From positions 27,109 through 91,108 of the forward strand of contig JAILRC010000002.1 of the NCBI GenBank assembly GCA_024698485.1: a stretch of DNA of 64,000 nt, given 5' to 3'. The position numbers and the translations under genes were made by a program. The notes under the pieces were generated by a model. The model worked only from the letters and a program-made list of their open reading frames with translations, did not search any database and was not told where the DNA came from. Below, piece by piece: positions 14,966 to 23,340 of the stretch (the stretch's first letter is position 1; each line of letters begins with the position of its first letter). This DNA is from Lachnospiraceae bacterium (GTDB lineage: Bacteria; Bacillota; Clostridia; Lachnospirales; Lachnospiraceae).

Positions 14966-16363
14966 CTACAGACACAAAAGATCATCACCTACATTTACAA
15001 TGTCTCCGGCTCCCATAGTTATCAACAGGTCGTTTGTTGATGAAAAACCCGATAAAAAATTTTCAATTTCTTTAAATGATGAAAAATAGTATGCTTCCTT
15101 ACCATTTTTGACCAGAAGGTCCTTGAGCATTTCCGAGGACACTGTTCCGTCGTCGATCTCGCGGGCGGAATATATGTCTGCCATTACGATGACGTCTGAC
15201 ATTGAGAGGCTTTCCACAAACTCCTTGAGAAGGGACTTGGTCCTGGAATAGGTGTGAGGCTGGAAAACGGTAACGATACGTTTCCTCTTGAAACGACGGG
15301 CAGTGTTGAGGGTCGCCCTGATCTCGTCGGGATTGTGGGCATAGTCGTCGTAGACCTCCGCTCCCTTAAAGTTTCCTTTGTACTCAAAACGGCGTTTTGT
15401 GCCTGTGAAGTCTTTTAAAGTCTTTAACATGGAAGAAAAGGGAACATCGTACTTCCTTGCAACCGCAACGGCAGCCAGAGAGTTTGAAACGTTGTGACGT
15501 CCCATGAGGCCAAGCTTCACATGACCCAGAAGAACGCCCTCTTCGTAAAGGTCGTATTCTCCTCTTCCGCAGTCGTCATAGGATATGTTTGTTGCGGTAT
15601 AATCATAGGAAGAGGGAACCTCGCCGTCTTCTGCAAGCCCGTATGTCTTCAGGGTACCGTGGATGTTTTTGAACAGCTTTTGGTGATCCTCGATCTCGCC
15701 GTTCACCACCACAAGGCCTTTTTCGGGAACAAGGGCAGCGAAGCGGGCAAAGGAGTTTCTAATGTCGTTCAGATCCTTAAAGAAATCCAGATGATCTTCC
15801 CTTATATTAAGGATGACAGCGTCCGTGGGGAAGAAATCCAGGAAGGAATTGGTGTATTCGCAGGATTCCACCACGAAGTAGTCGTTTCCGCCGATCTTAA
15901 AGTTGGTGTCTATGCCGGGGATTATGCCTCCCACGGAAATGGTGGGATCCATGCCTGCGTTCAGGAACATCATGGACAAAAGGGATGTGGTGGTGGTCTT
16001 TCCGTCAGTGCCGGAGATGCCGATGGCGTGAGGGAAGTTCTTCATAAGTTCTCCCATGAGTTCGCCTCTGGAAAGCTCCGGCAGCTTTCTGCGCCTTGCC
16101 TCCATGAATTCCGGATTGTCGGGATGAATGGAACCTGTATATATGATAAGGTCGATGTCGTCGGTGATGTTGGCGGCTTTGAGGCCGATGTTCACTTTTC
16201 CGCCCAGTTTCTTGAGCTCCTCGATGAGGGGAGAATCATGGTCGTCGGAGCCGGAAACGGTGAAGCCGTTTACCAGCAGGAACTTTGCAAGTCCGCTCAT
16301 GGATATGCCTCCGATGCCCAAAAAGTGGACATGGACAGGCTTTTTAAGATCTATCTGATACAT
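14966..16363 (-). CDS. murC: UDP-N-acetylmuramate--L-alanine ligase MurC
   Basis: A 465-residue cytoplasmic ligase that adds L-alanine to UDP-MurNAc using ATP, the first peptide step of peptidoglycan synthesis. The N-terminal Rossmann-type motif is HFLGIGGISMSG; the ATP loop is GISGTDGKTTTTSL; the central Mur domain has EDHLDFFKD and MGRHNVSN; the C-terminal domain has DDYAHNPDEI and QPHTYSRT. Length fits the family. I chose the ATG at 16363, with GGAGG just upstream. It is transcribed alone from its own promoter, between a LysR gene and the primosome genes on the same strand. Confidence 0.95.
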   Translation of the reverse strand: MYQIDLKKPVHVHFLGIGGISMSGLAKFLLVNGFTVSGSDDHDSPLIEELKKLGGKVNIGLKAANITDDIDLIIYTGSIHPDNPEFMEARRRKLPELSRGELMGELMKNFPHAIGISGTDGKTTTTSLLSMMFLNAGMDPTISVGGIIPGIDTNFKIGGNDYFVVESCEYTNSFLDFFPTDAVILNIREDHLDFFKDLNDIRNSFARFAALVPEKGLVVVNGEIEDHQKLFKNIHGTLKTYGLAEDGEVPSSYDYTATNISYDDCGRGEYDLYEEGVLLGHVKLGLMGRHNVSNSLAAVAVARKYDVPFSSMLKTLKDFTGTKRRFEYKGNFKGAEVYDDYAHNPDEIRATLNTARRFKRKRIVTVFQPHTYSRTKSLLKEFVESLSMSDVIVMADIYSAREIDDGTVSSEMLKDLLVKNGKEAYYFSSFKEIENFLSGFSSTNDLLITMGAGDIVNVGDDLLCL

Positions 16364-16400
16364 ATATCCTCCGTGATATGCATGTAAATATGCTTTCCGT

Positions 16401-16429
16401 ATTATAGTCTTTCGGGGGGAGAAAGACAA
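16401..16429 (-). promoter_or_regulatory. murC promoter with palindromic spacer
   Basis: On the minus strand TTGTCT (16424-16429) and TATAAT (16401-16406) are 17 bases apart. The spacer and the end of the -35 box form the inverted repeat GTCTTTC-N7-GAAAGAC (16407-16427), which could be an operator or a short terminator stem for the upstream LysR gene that has been reused. Confidence 0.65.
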
Positions 16430-16432
16430 TCA

Positions 16433-17338
16433 TCAAATCTCTTTATATTTAAGCAATTCCTCTATGTATGCCTTCCCGTACTTACTCAGATACCCGCCTC
16501 TTCTGATTATGTATCCGATCACAAGCGGATCTTCTTCTTTCAGTTTTACGGATACCATGCCCTTAAGGGTGGCTTCCTTCTCTGCCAGCATTCCCGAGCC
16601 GATGGAGTAGCCTCCCAGTTCTGCCAGAAGTTCCATGGTGGTGGCTCTGTCGTCGGATTTTATGGTCTTCTTGAAATCGTAATCCGCCATGGCCTCCTCC
16701 GTAAGATAGAAGTGGCCTGCATCGCTCTGGTCGAAGGAAACGCAGGGGTAATCCTCCAGTTCCGAAAGAGAGATCTCCTTTCGGGAGGCAAATTTATGGT
16801 TCTGCCAGACATATGCATAGGTTTCCCTTTGCATGAGGGGCACAAACTCCAGATTATATTCTCTTATGAGCTTCTTTATGAGGGCTTCATTGGCACCCGA
16901 GTAGGAAACGATGCCCACTTCGCTCTTCAGATCTCTCACATACTCAAGAACTTCGTTTGTCCTGGTCTCATGGATGGAAAAGTCATATTCTCTCGGATCG
17001 AAGGTTTTCAGTATGTTTGTGAAGGACTTGATGGCAAAGGAGTAGTGCTGGGTGGATACAGAGAAGGATTCACGGCTCTTGTTCTTTCCAAGATACCTGT
17101 CCTCCACTATCCTGTATTGCCCCACAGCCTTCTTTGCATATATAAGGAAGTCTCTGCCTTCTTCCGTGAGCCTGATGCCCTTATTGGTCCTTTCAAAGAG
17201 CAGTATGCCCAGTTCTTCTTCAAGTTCACGGATGCTGGCGGATAAAGCCGGCTGTGAAACAAAGAGTTTTGTCGCTGCTTCTCTCATGGAAGAGGAGTCT
17301 GCCACTTCGATCACGTATTTCATCTGATTGATGTTCAT
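16433..17338 (-). CDS. LysR-family transcriptional regulator
   Basis: A 301-residue regulator with an N-terminal winged helix-turn-helix (residues about 1-60, SMREAATKLFVSQPALSASI) and a C-terminal periplasmic-binding-like effector domain. It is divergent from the eight-gene sulfur amino acid operon starting at 17510, with a T-N11-A box in the gap. This mirrors the LysR regulators (YtlI, CysL types) that control cystine and thiol uptake genes in Bacillus. It likely activates that operon and controls itself. GGAG precedes the ATG. Confidence 0.88.
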   Translation of the reverse strand: MNINQMKYVIEVADSSSMREAATKLFVSQPALSASIRELEEELGILLFERTNKGIRLTEEGRDFLIYAKKAVGQYRIVEDRYLGKNKSRESFSVSTQHYSFAIKSFTNILKTFDPREYDFSIHETRTNEVLEYVRDLKSEVGIVSYSGANEALIKKLIREYNLEFVPLMQRETYAYVWQNHKFASRKEISLSELEDYPCVSFDQSDAGHFYLTEEAMADYDFKKTIKSDDRATTMELLAELGGYSIGSGMLAEKEATLKGMVSVKLKEEDPLVIGYIIRRGGYLSKYGKAYIEELLKYKEI

Positions 17339-17365
17339 AGATACTGTCTCCTTTTTATTGGGAAG

Positions 17366-17394
17366 ATTTTAGCACGAAGAAGCAATAAAGTAAA
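17366..17394 (-). promoter_or_regulatory. Promoter of the LysR gene
   Basis: On the minus strand TTTACT (17389-17394) and TAAAAT (17366-17371) are 17 bases apart, 28 bases before the gene. The LysR box lies directly upstream of the -35, suggesting autoregulation. Confidence 0.6.
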
Positions 17395-17395
17395 T

Positions 17396-17426
17396 GGCGA
17401 TAAACAATGCTTATCGCCCACGATAA
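17396..17426. promoter_or_regulatory. LysR-type operator
   Basis: GGCGATAA-N7-TTATCGCC is an eight-base inverted repeat containing the T-N11-A pattern of LysR proteins. A third half site CGATAA follows at 17421-17426. It lies between the divergent LysR gene and the transport operon. Confidence 0.65.
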
Positions 17427-17439
17427 AATGTCGGTAATT

Positions 17440-17482
17440 TTCAACCTACCAAATTGGTAGTAATATATGCGGCATATTAAAT
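17440..17482 (+). promoter_or_regulatory. Candidate promoter and palindromes of the sulfur amino acid operon
   Basis: TTCAAC (17440-17445) and TATATG (17464-17469) are 18 bases apart. The spacer holds a perfect palindrome CTACC AAATT GGTAG (17446-17460), and ATATGC-G-GCATAT follows at 17465-17477. The boxes are weak, fitting an activated promoter; the first palindrome may bind a second regulator. Confidence 0.45.
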
Positions 17483-17509
17483 CTGAACCAAACAACAGGA
17501 GGAAAAACA

Positions 17510-18400
17510 ATGAAGAAGATCATCAAAAAAATTTCGGCAGTACTTGTGGCGTTGGCATCCGTAGCGTCACTTACGGCATGTTCATCAAAAGCATCCGATC
17601 TGAAAGTGATAAAGGCAGAGACTTTCGGAAAGCCTTCACCTTTCATTTATACAGTGGACAAGGCGGAAGATGCATTGTACACCACATCTGAGGGAGTTTA
17701 TCTTTCGGGATATGATATCGCGGTTCTGGTAGAACTTTTTAAGACAAAGGCTCTCGAGGGTTACACTCTGGATCTTGTGGTAAGCTCCAACGCCATTGTG
17801 GATGCACAGCAGGGAGTTGTGGATTTCGGCGTGAACAACTTCAGCTACAATGTGGACAGAGCAGCAAGCTTCTACTTCTCTTATCCATACACAAAAGCAA
17901 AATACGCCATCCTTACACCTAAGGGAAAAGAACTTTCATCCTTTGAAGCGGTCGCAGCATCGGGACTTCCGGTGGAGACCTCCGCAGGAAACAATGTGGC
18001 AAACGCCCTTGAGAGATGGAATGCGGCAAATCCCGACAAGCAGATCAAGATCGAATACACCTCGTCCGATATCACCGCACAGTTACAGCACATCGCAGAA
18101 GGCACATACGTAGGTATCGGTGATACACCCGTATGGCAGGCATACAGAGAAGCCTATCCCGAGATCTTTGCAAAACTTACCGAGAACATCCTTTCCGATG
18201 AGGAAGCCCTTCTCATCACAGAGCATTCCACATCCCACCTTCTCTTCGGTAAGACCGGACCCAATGCAAAGGAGTATCAGAAACTTCTTTCCGAAGGCAT
18301 ATATGAACTCTATCAGAACGGAACTCTTGAAAGACTGGCAAAGCAGTATACAGGACTTGACATTGTTCCCTCGGCATCTGATTTCATCTATCTCAACTAG
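17510..18400 (+). CDS. Amino acid (cystine-like) ABC transporter substrate-binding lipoprotein
   Basis: A 296-residue type-3 (SBP_bac_3) binding protein with a lipobox ending LTAC, so Cys24 anchors it outside the membrane. Family features include YLSGYDIAVLVELFK, VVDFGVNNFS and SSDITAQLQHIAEGTY. It captures a polar amino acid for the permease and ATPase encoded at 20657 and 21415. With two carbon-sulfur enzymes and a LysR gene around it, cystine or an S-substituted cysteine is the probable ligand. A strong AGGAGG ribosome site precedes it. Confidence 0.85.
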   Translation: MKKIIKKISAVLVALASVASLTACSSKASDLKVIKAETFGKPSPFIYTVDKAEDALYTTSEGVYLSGYDIAVLVELFKTKALEGYTLDLVVSSNAIVDAQQGVVDFGVNNFSYNVDRAASFYFSYPYTKAKYAILTPKGKELSSFEAVAASGLPVETSAGNNVANALERWNAANPDKQIKIEYTSSDITAQLQHIAEGTYVGIGDTPVWQAYREAYPEIFAKLTENILSDEEALLITEHSTSHLLFGKTGPNAKEYQKLLSEGIYELYQNGTLERLAKQYTGLDIVPSASDFIYLN

Positions 18401-18425
18401 TTAAAGACAAAAGGAGGAAAACATC

Positions 18426-19670
18426 ATGGCAGAACCCTTAAGCTGCGGAATTGCGGCACACAGAGCAAAAGTAAAAGCTGAAGCAGAAAGAAAGCCGGCA
18501 TATACGGACGAGCTTGCGGATTATCTTGCAGGACTCAACAATACAAAGCCCAGACCCACCATCACTCAGGGAGAGATCGATGAAAAGGGATATTGGGTAA
18601 GACAGCCCAATTTCCTCATCACACCCTTCGGTGACGGAGAAAAAGATCTTAAGGCTGACAAGGACAGATACATCATCTACTGGAACCCGGGATGCAACTG
18701 GAGCCAGCGCCCCGTCATAGTCAGAGAACTTCTGGGCCTTACGGATGTCATCAAAGAGGAAAAGGTGAGCCATACAGGCGAGCACAATAAGTACGGCTGG
18801 GGATTCCCCGACAGCCCCAACTTTAAGGATCCCATAACGGGAGTAAACTTTCTGTCGGATCTCTACACAAATGCGGATCCCAACTACACAGGCCGTGCCA
18901 CTACACCCACCTTTGCGGATTACAAGGAAAAGAAGGCCGTAAACAACGACTATCACAGGCTCACCAACTATCTTGAGGTCCAGTTTAGAAAGTATCAGCC
19001 CGTGGACGCTCCGGACCTCTATCCCGTTAAGTTCCGTAAGGAGATCGACGAACTGAACGACTGGCTGTTCCCCAACATCAACGACGGACATTACCGTCAG
19101 GCTTTTGCCCAGTCCCCCGAAGCATATAACGACGGACATGCAGCTTTCCATTCAGCTCTTGAAAAACTGGACGAGAGACTTGCCACAAACCGTTTCCTTT
19201 TCGGTGATTACATCACAGATTCCGATGTGAGAGCCTATGTTTCCCTTATCAAGTGGGAAACGGATTTCTACCTTAACGCAGGTCCTCAGAAGAAGAGGAT
19301 CTCCGAGTACAAAAATGTTTGGGAATATGTGAAGGAACTCTACAGTATTCCCGCATTTTCAAGGTACATAAACAGACATGACAAAGCAAAGGATGACACC
19401 AGAGGTGATTTCAGTTCCTACATCTTCAGGATCGTTAGCAAACTGGATCTGGACGAATTCCTTAAGACGGATCACGCAAGAAAAGCACTTTCAGCAGATC
19501 CCGAGAATCTGTTCCTTAAGCATCCCGCAGGGGAGACTCCCGAGGACTACCAGTCGGTGATCTCGAAGACGAAGTGGAACGATCCTTCTCAGGAAGTGAG
19601 AGCCGACAAGAAATTCAAACTTTCCGTGGATGCATCCGTAAATCCTTTAAAGGGAAAACTTCACAACTAG
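18426..19670 (+). CDS. Glutathionyl-hydroquinone reductase-like / glutathione S-transferase family protein
   Basis: A 414-residue protein of the ECM4/YqjG type. The thioredoxin-like half has WNPGCNWSQRP with Cys90, matching the CPWAxR active site of these enzymes, and the helical C-terminal half has FLFGDYITDSDVRAYVSLIKW. Known members reduce glutathionyl conjugates through the active-site cysteine. It lies 25 bases after the binding protein in the sulfur operon, so it may remove a thiol group from imported or internal conjugates. The organism's thiol is not known, and an altered substrate is possible. Confidence 0.8.
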   Translation: MAEPLSCGIAAHRAKVKAEAERKPAYTDELADYLAGLNNTKPRPTITQGEIDEKGYWVRQPNFLITPFGDGEKDLKADKDRYIIYWNPGCNWSQRPVIVRELLGLTDVIKEEKVSHTGEHNKYGWGFPDSPNFKDPITGVNFLSDLYTNADPNYTGRATTPTFADYKEKKAVNNDYHRLTNYLEVQFRKYQPVDAPDLYPVKFRKEIDELNDWLFPNINDGHYRQAFAQSPEAYNDGHAAFHSALEKLDERLATNRFLFGDYITDSDVRAYVSLIKWETDFYLNAGPQKKRISEYKNVWEYVKELYSIPAFSRYINRHDKAKDDTRGDFSSYIFRIVSKLDLDEFLKTDHARKALSADPENLFLKHPAGETPEDYQSVISKTKWNDPSQEVRADKKFKLSVDASVNPLKGKLHN

Positions 19671-19684
19671 GAGGAACCTGACCA

Positions 19685-20641
19685 ATGGCTGTTACATATA
19701 AAGAAACCGCAGAAGGAACAGATCCCGAAGAGATCGCAGATGTCCTTAGGATCGCCTTCGGTCGCGGGGAGAACGCTTTTCGGAGCGTAAAAGAGGTCTT
19801 TGAAAACTCTTCCCTTGTTGTCTTCGCCTATGACGGCAGTCGCCTGATCGGAGCAGGCAGGGCGCTGTCAGACGGATATGACTGGGCGGGCATATACGAT
19901 GTGGGCCTTCTTCCCGAGTATCAGGGGAAAGGTATCGGCAGGGAACTGATCCGTCACCTGACAGACCGCCTTAAGGGACAGCATGTCTTTCTCTGTTCTG
20001 TTCCGGAAAAGGTTTCTTTATTTGAACACCTTGGTTTTCACAGATCCAAGACGGCATTTACCTACGTGGGAGGAAGTGTTAAGGATGGCTTCTTTCTGCC
20101 GGAGGGTTATAGATTTGAAGAAGAGTTCTATCCCCGAAAGCCCTTCATTGACAACGGAAATACAGAGAAGAAAACAAAGGTGGGTGAGATCACCTATAAA
20201 GAGTCTCCCGAGGGTATAGACTATAGTCGTGTGAACGCCGTACTTTCAAAAGCTTTCGGCGGACATGAAAGGGATGAGTTGAAAACAAAGGATGCTTTTG
20301 AAAGATCCCAAAAGGTTGAATATGCCTTTGCGGACGGTGAACTTGTGGGTGTTGCGAGAGCTGTTACGGACGGGAAAGAACAGGCCATCATTCTGAACGT
20401 GGCCGTGGATCCTGCTTATCAGGGATTTAAGATCGGGTGGAACATCGTAGCGAAACTCGCTGCCCGGCTGGATGGCTACAACATCTTCCTGAACACTCAT
20501 CCGGGCGCGGTGGGATTTTACAACCGTCCGGGATTCAGGAGAAACAGGACCGCCATGTGCTATGATCCGGTGCAGATGCCGGAGGAAGTGGCAAAGGGAT
20601 TTGAACTTCCCGTGGGATTCAGATTCCCGGATGAATATTAG
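19685..20641 (+). CDS. Tandem GNAT acetyltransferase (two domains)
   Basis: A 318-residue protein made of two GNAT domains joined near residues 150-165. The first (residues 3-150) has the acetyl-CoA loop VGLLPEYQGKGIGREL; the second (about 168-300) has VAVDPAYQGFKIGWNI, where the middle glycine of the loop is replaced by lysine, so it may bind acetyl-CoA poorly and serve structure or substrate binding. Each domain starts with a similar YKE(T/S)xEGxD stretch, showing internal duplication. In related sulfur operons an acetyltransferase modifies S-substituted cysteines; that is the likely role. Confidence 0.82.
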   Translation: MAVTYKETAEGTDPEEIADVLRIAFGRGENAFRSVKEVFENSSLVVFAYDGSRLIGAGRALSDGYDWAGIYDVGLLPEYQGKGIGRELIRHLTDRLKGQHVFLCSVPEKVSLFEHLGFHRSKTAFTYVGGSVKDGFFLPEGYRFEEEFYPRKPFIDNGNTEKKTKVGEITYKESPEGIDYSRVNAVLSKAFGGHERDELKTKDAFERSQKVEYAFADGELVGVARAVTDGKEQAIILNVAVDPAYQGFKIGWNIVAKLAARLDGYNIFLNTHPGAVGFYNRPGFRRNRTAMCYDPVQMPEEVAKGFELPVGFRFPDEY

Positions 20642-20656
20642 GAGAAAGGAAAAAGC

Positions 20657-21391
20657 ATGTCGACAAACTTTTCGGATTTCTTCAGTTTGGAACTGGTCTG
20701 GAAGAGGATCCCCGAGCTGATCAAAAAAATACCCATAACCCTGGAACTTGCCTTGTTCTCGTTCCTTGTGTCCATCGTGGTGGGACTTCTGATCGGTGTT
20801 GCCAGATACAAAAAAATAAAGGTTCTGGGTTCGGTGGCTACGGCTTTCCTTTCCTTTATGCGGGGAACACCCATGCTGATCCAGCTGTATGTGGCTTATT
20901 ACGGCATCCCCGCTGTATTGAAGATCTTCAATTCCTGGGGTGCGAACATCAACGTGAACCTGGTACCGAAGCTGGTATATGCTTTTGTGGCACTTGGGCT
21001 TTACCAGTCGGCTTTCACCAGTGAGACCATAAGAGCGGCGCTGGAATCCGTGGACAAAGGTGAGATCGAGGCGGGGACTGCCATGGGCATGACCTATCCT
21101 CAGATCTTTCGCCGGGTCATCATTCCCGAAGCTATTGAGAATGCGCTTCCGGGCATCAACAATTCCATCATCGGACTCATCAAGGGAACCTCCCTTGCAT
21201 CCACCTGCGGCATAATAGAGATCACCTATCAGAACCAGATACTTGCCGGTCGTGATTACAGATATCTGGAAGGATATGTGGCTCTGGCCATAATCTACTG
21301 GGTCATCACTCTGATCCTTGAGCGTGTGTTCAAGGTGGTGGAAAAGAAGACCCGGATACCCGAGCAGCCCAAGGAACTTGCGGAGGTTTAA
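20657..21391 (+). CDS. Amino acid ABC transporter permease
   Basis: A 244-residue HisM/GlnP-type permease with about five transmembrane segments and the ATPase-coupling EAA loop at about 135-165 (EAGTAMGMTYPQIFRRVIIP). Only one permease gene is present, so it probably works as a homodimer. The SFMRGTPMLIQLY motif in the first third is typical of polar amino acid transporters. It lies between the acetyltransferase and ATPase genes in the operon and should serve the binding protein at 17510. Confidence 0.9.
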   Translation: MSTNFSDFFSLELVWKRIPELIKKIPITLELALFSFLVSIVVGLLIGVARYKKIKVLGSVATAFLSFMRGTPMLIQLYVAYYGIPAVLKIFNSWGANINVNLVPKLVYAFVALGLYQSAFTSETIRAALESVDKGEIEAGTAMGMTYPQIFRRVIIPEAIENALPGINNSIIGLIKGTSLASTCGIIEITYQNQILAGRDYRYLEGYVALAIIYWVITLILERVFKVVEKKTRIPEQPKELAEV

Positions 21392-21414
21392 GAGCAGTAT
21401 AAAGGAGAAGGCAT

Positions 21415-22185
21415 ATGGCTATATTGGAAATAAAAGGCCTGAGTAAAAAGTTTAATAATAATGTGGTACTTGACGGTATCGACCTTACGATAAATCCCGG
21501 GGACATCATCGGAGTTGTCGGACCTTCGGGAACGGGTAAATCCACGCTGCTCAGGTCCATAAACCTTCTGGAAAGGCCCGAAGAAGGCAGCATATCCTTC
21601 GGAGAACTGAAACTTGACCTGCCTCTTAAAGGAAACGGCAAGAAAACGGTGAAGGAACTCCGCATGCATATGGGAATGGTGTTCCAGAGGTTCAATCTTT
21701 TTGAACACAAGACAGCCCTTGCCAATGTCATGGAAGGCCTCATCACGGTTCAGAAAAAAACAAAAGAAGAAGCGAGAGAGATCGCTCTTAAGGAACTGGA
21801 GAACGTGGGACTTCTGGAATGGCAGAACCACTACCCCAAGCATATGTCAGGCGGACAGCAGCAGAGAGTGGCCATAGCCAGAACTCTGGCAATGAGACCT
21901 GACATCATCCTCCTGGACGAGCCCACAAGCGCTCTGGATCCGGAACTGGTAACGGAAGTCCTTAACATCATCAAGAAGGTGGCGGAGCAGGGCTACACCA
22001 TGCTCCTGGTGTCCCATGAGATGGATTTCATAAAGAAGATATCCACCAGAGTGCTGTTCCTGGATGGCGGAAAGATCATCGAGGACGGCAGTCCCAGAGA
22101 GGTTTTCGGAAATCCTAAAAGCGCCCGGGCAAGAGAGTTCTTCGCCAAGATGAACAAGCTTAAAGAGCCTGACTATATTATTTAA
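21415..22185 (+). CDS. Amino acid ABC transporter ATP-binding protein
   Basis: A 256-residue ATPase with Walker A GPSGTGKST at about residues 37-45, the QxxNLF-type loop FQRFNLFEHKTAL, signature MSGGQQQRVA, Walker B IILLDEPTSALD and switch histidine VSHEMDF. These are the marks of the GlnQ/TcyN group that powers polar amino acid importers. Its partner permease is the gene directly upstream; AAAGGAGAAGG precedes the ATG. Confidence 0.92.
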   Translation: MAILEIKGLSKKFNNNVVLDGIDLTINPGDIIGVVGPSGTGKSTLLRSINLLERPEEGSISFGELKLDLPLKGNGKKTVKELRMHMGMVFQRFNLFEHKTALANVMEGLITVQKKTKEEAREIALKELENVGLLEWQNHYPKHMSGGQQQRVAIARTLAMRPDIILLDEPTSALDPELVTEVLNIIKKVAEQGYTMLLVSHEMDFIKKISTRVLFLDGGKIIEDGSPREVFGNPKSARAREFFAKMNKLKEPDYII

Positions 22186-22203
22186 AATGATCGGAGATCA
22201 TAC

Positions 22204-23340
22204 ATGGAATTTGAAACTCTTTGTTTACACGCAGACAATAATGAGAGTGACGAGTGGGGGACACTGACTGTGCCTATATGTCAGTCCGCCACTTTTGTGC
22301 ATAAAGGGGTCAATGTCCCCTCGGAATACAGTTATTCGAGACTTTCCAATCCTACAAGAAGGCATTTGGAAAGAACTGTGGCAGCTCTGGAAGGGGGAGC
22401 GGACGCATATGCCTTCTCTTCGGGGATGACTGCCATTACTGTGTCTATGATGCTGTTCGGGCCCGGGGATCATGTGATCGCCTCGGACGATCTTTACGGA
22501 GGGGCATTGCGTCTTTTCAGACAGGTGTGTGCCTGTAATGGCATAGACTTTGACTTTGTCGACACCTCGGACCTCGAGGCGGTAAAGAAGGCTGTGAGGC
22601 CCAACACAAAACTCATATATCTTGAAACTCCGTCGAATCCACTTATGCATGTGACCGACATCGGGGAGATCGTAAAGATCGCTCACGGTATCGGAGCCCT
22701 TGTGTATGTGGATAATACTTTTTTGACCCCTTATTTCCAGCGGCCTTTGGAACTGGGGGCGGACGTTGTGCTCCATTCCGGGACGAAGTACCTGGGAGGA
22801 CACAATGATACTCTTGCGGGATTTGCCGTGGCTTCCACAAAGGAACTGGCGGAGAAGATTCTCTTCTATTCCAAGACCATAGGCGGTCAGCTGGCTCCCT
22901 TTGACGCATTTTTAATTGAAAGGGGCATCAAGACCCTGCCCCTCAGGATGGACAGGATCAATGAGAATGCAGGAAGCATCGCGGAGTTTTTAAGAAACGA
23001 GAAAAAGATCGGGAAAGTATATTATGTAGGCTTAGAGGACTTCAAAGGCTATGATATAATGAAAAAACAGGCTCGGGGCTTCGGAGGCATGATCTCCGTT
23101 GAGGTGGAGTCAAAAGAACTGGCGGAAAAGATCCTGGCTGGTGTAAAAGTGTTCAGATTTGCGGAATCCCTGGGAGGTGTTGATTCTCTCATCACCTATC
23201 CCATGCTGCAGACCCATGCGGACGTTCCGGAGGAAGAAAGAAACAGAAGAGGAATAAACGACAGATTCTTAAGGATCTCAGTGGGGATTGAGAATGTTAA
23301 TGACCTTATAGAGGATCTTCGGCAGGCGATAAATGGGTAA
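22204..23340 (+). CDS. PLP-dependent cystathionine gamma-synthase/lyase family enzyme
   Basis: A 378-residue enzyme of the Cys/Met metabolism PLP family. The PLP lysine is Lys195 in HSGTKYLGGHND; YSYSRLSNPT and SGMTAI supply phosphate and neighbouring-subunit contacts; ETPSNP and YVDNTF are also conserved. Members cleave or build cystathionine, cysteine or homocysteine. With a transporter and a second C-S enzyme, degradation of a sulfur amino acid (gamma-lyase type) is more likely than synthesis, but sequence alone cannot decide. Its end overlaps the next gene by eight bases. Confidence 0.87.
   Translation: MEFETLCLHADNNESDEWGTLTVPICQSATFVHKGVNVPSEYSYSRLSNPTRRHLERTVAALEGGADAYAFSSGMTAITVSMMLFGPGDHVIASDDLYGGALRLFRQVCACNGIDFDFVDTSDLEAVKKAVRPNTKLIYLETPSNPLMHVTDIGEIVKIAHGIGALVYVDNTFLTPYFQRPLELGADVVLHSGTKYLGGHNDTLAGFAVASTKELAEKILFYSKTIGGQLAPFDAFLIERGIKTLPLRMDRINENAGSIAEFLRNEKKIGKVYYVGLEDFKGYDIMKKQARGFGGMISVEVESKELAEKILAGVKVFRFAESLGGVDSLITYPMLQTHADVPEEERNRRGINDRFLRISVGIENVNDLIEDLRQAING

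Noticed and set aside
15494..16387. Open frame of about 297 codons opposite murC
   Set aside because: It lies fully within the clear murC coding sequence and has no start signal or family features.
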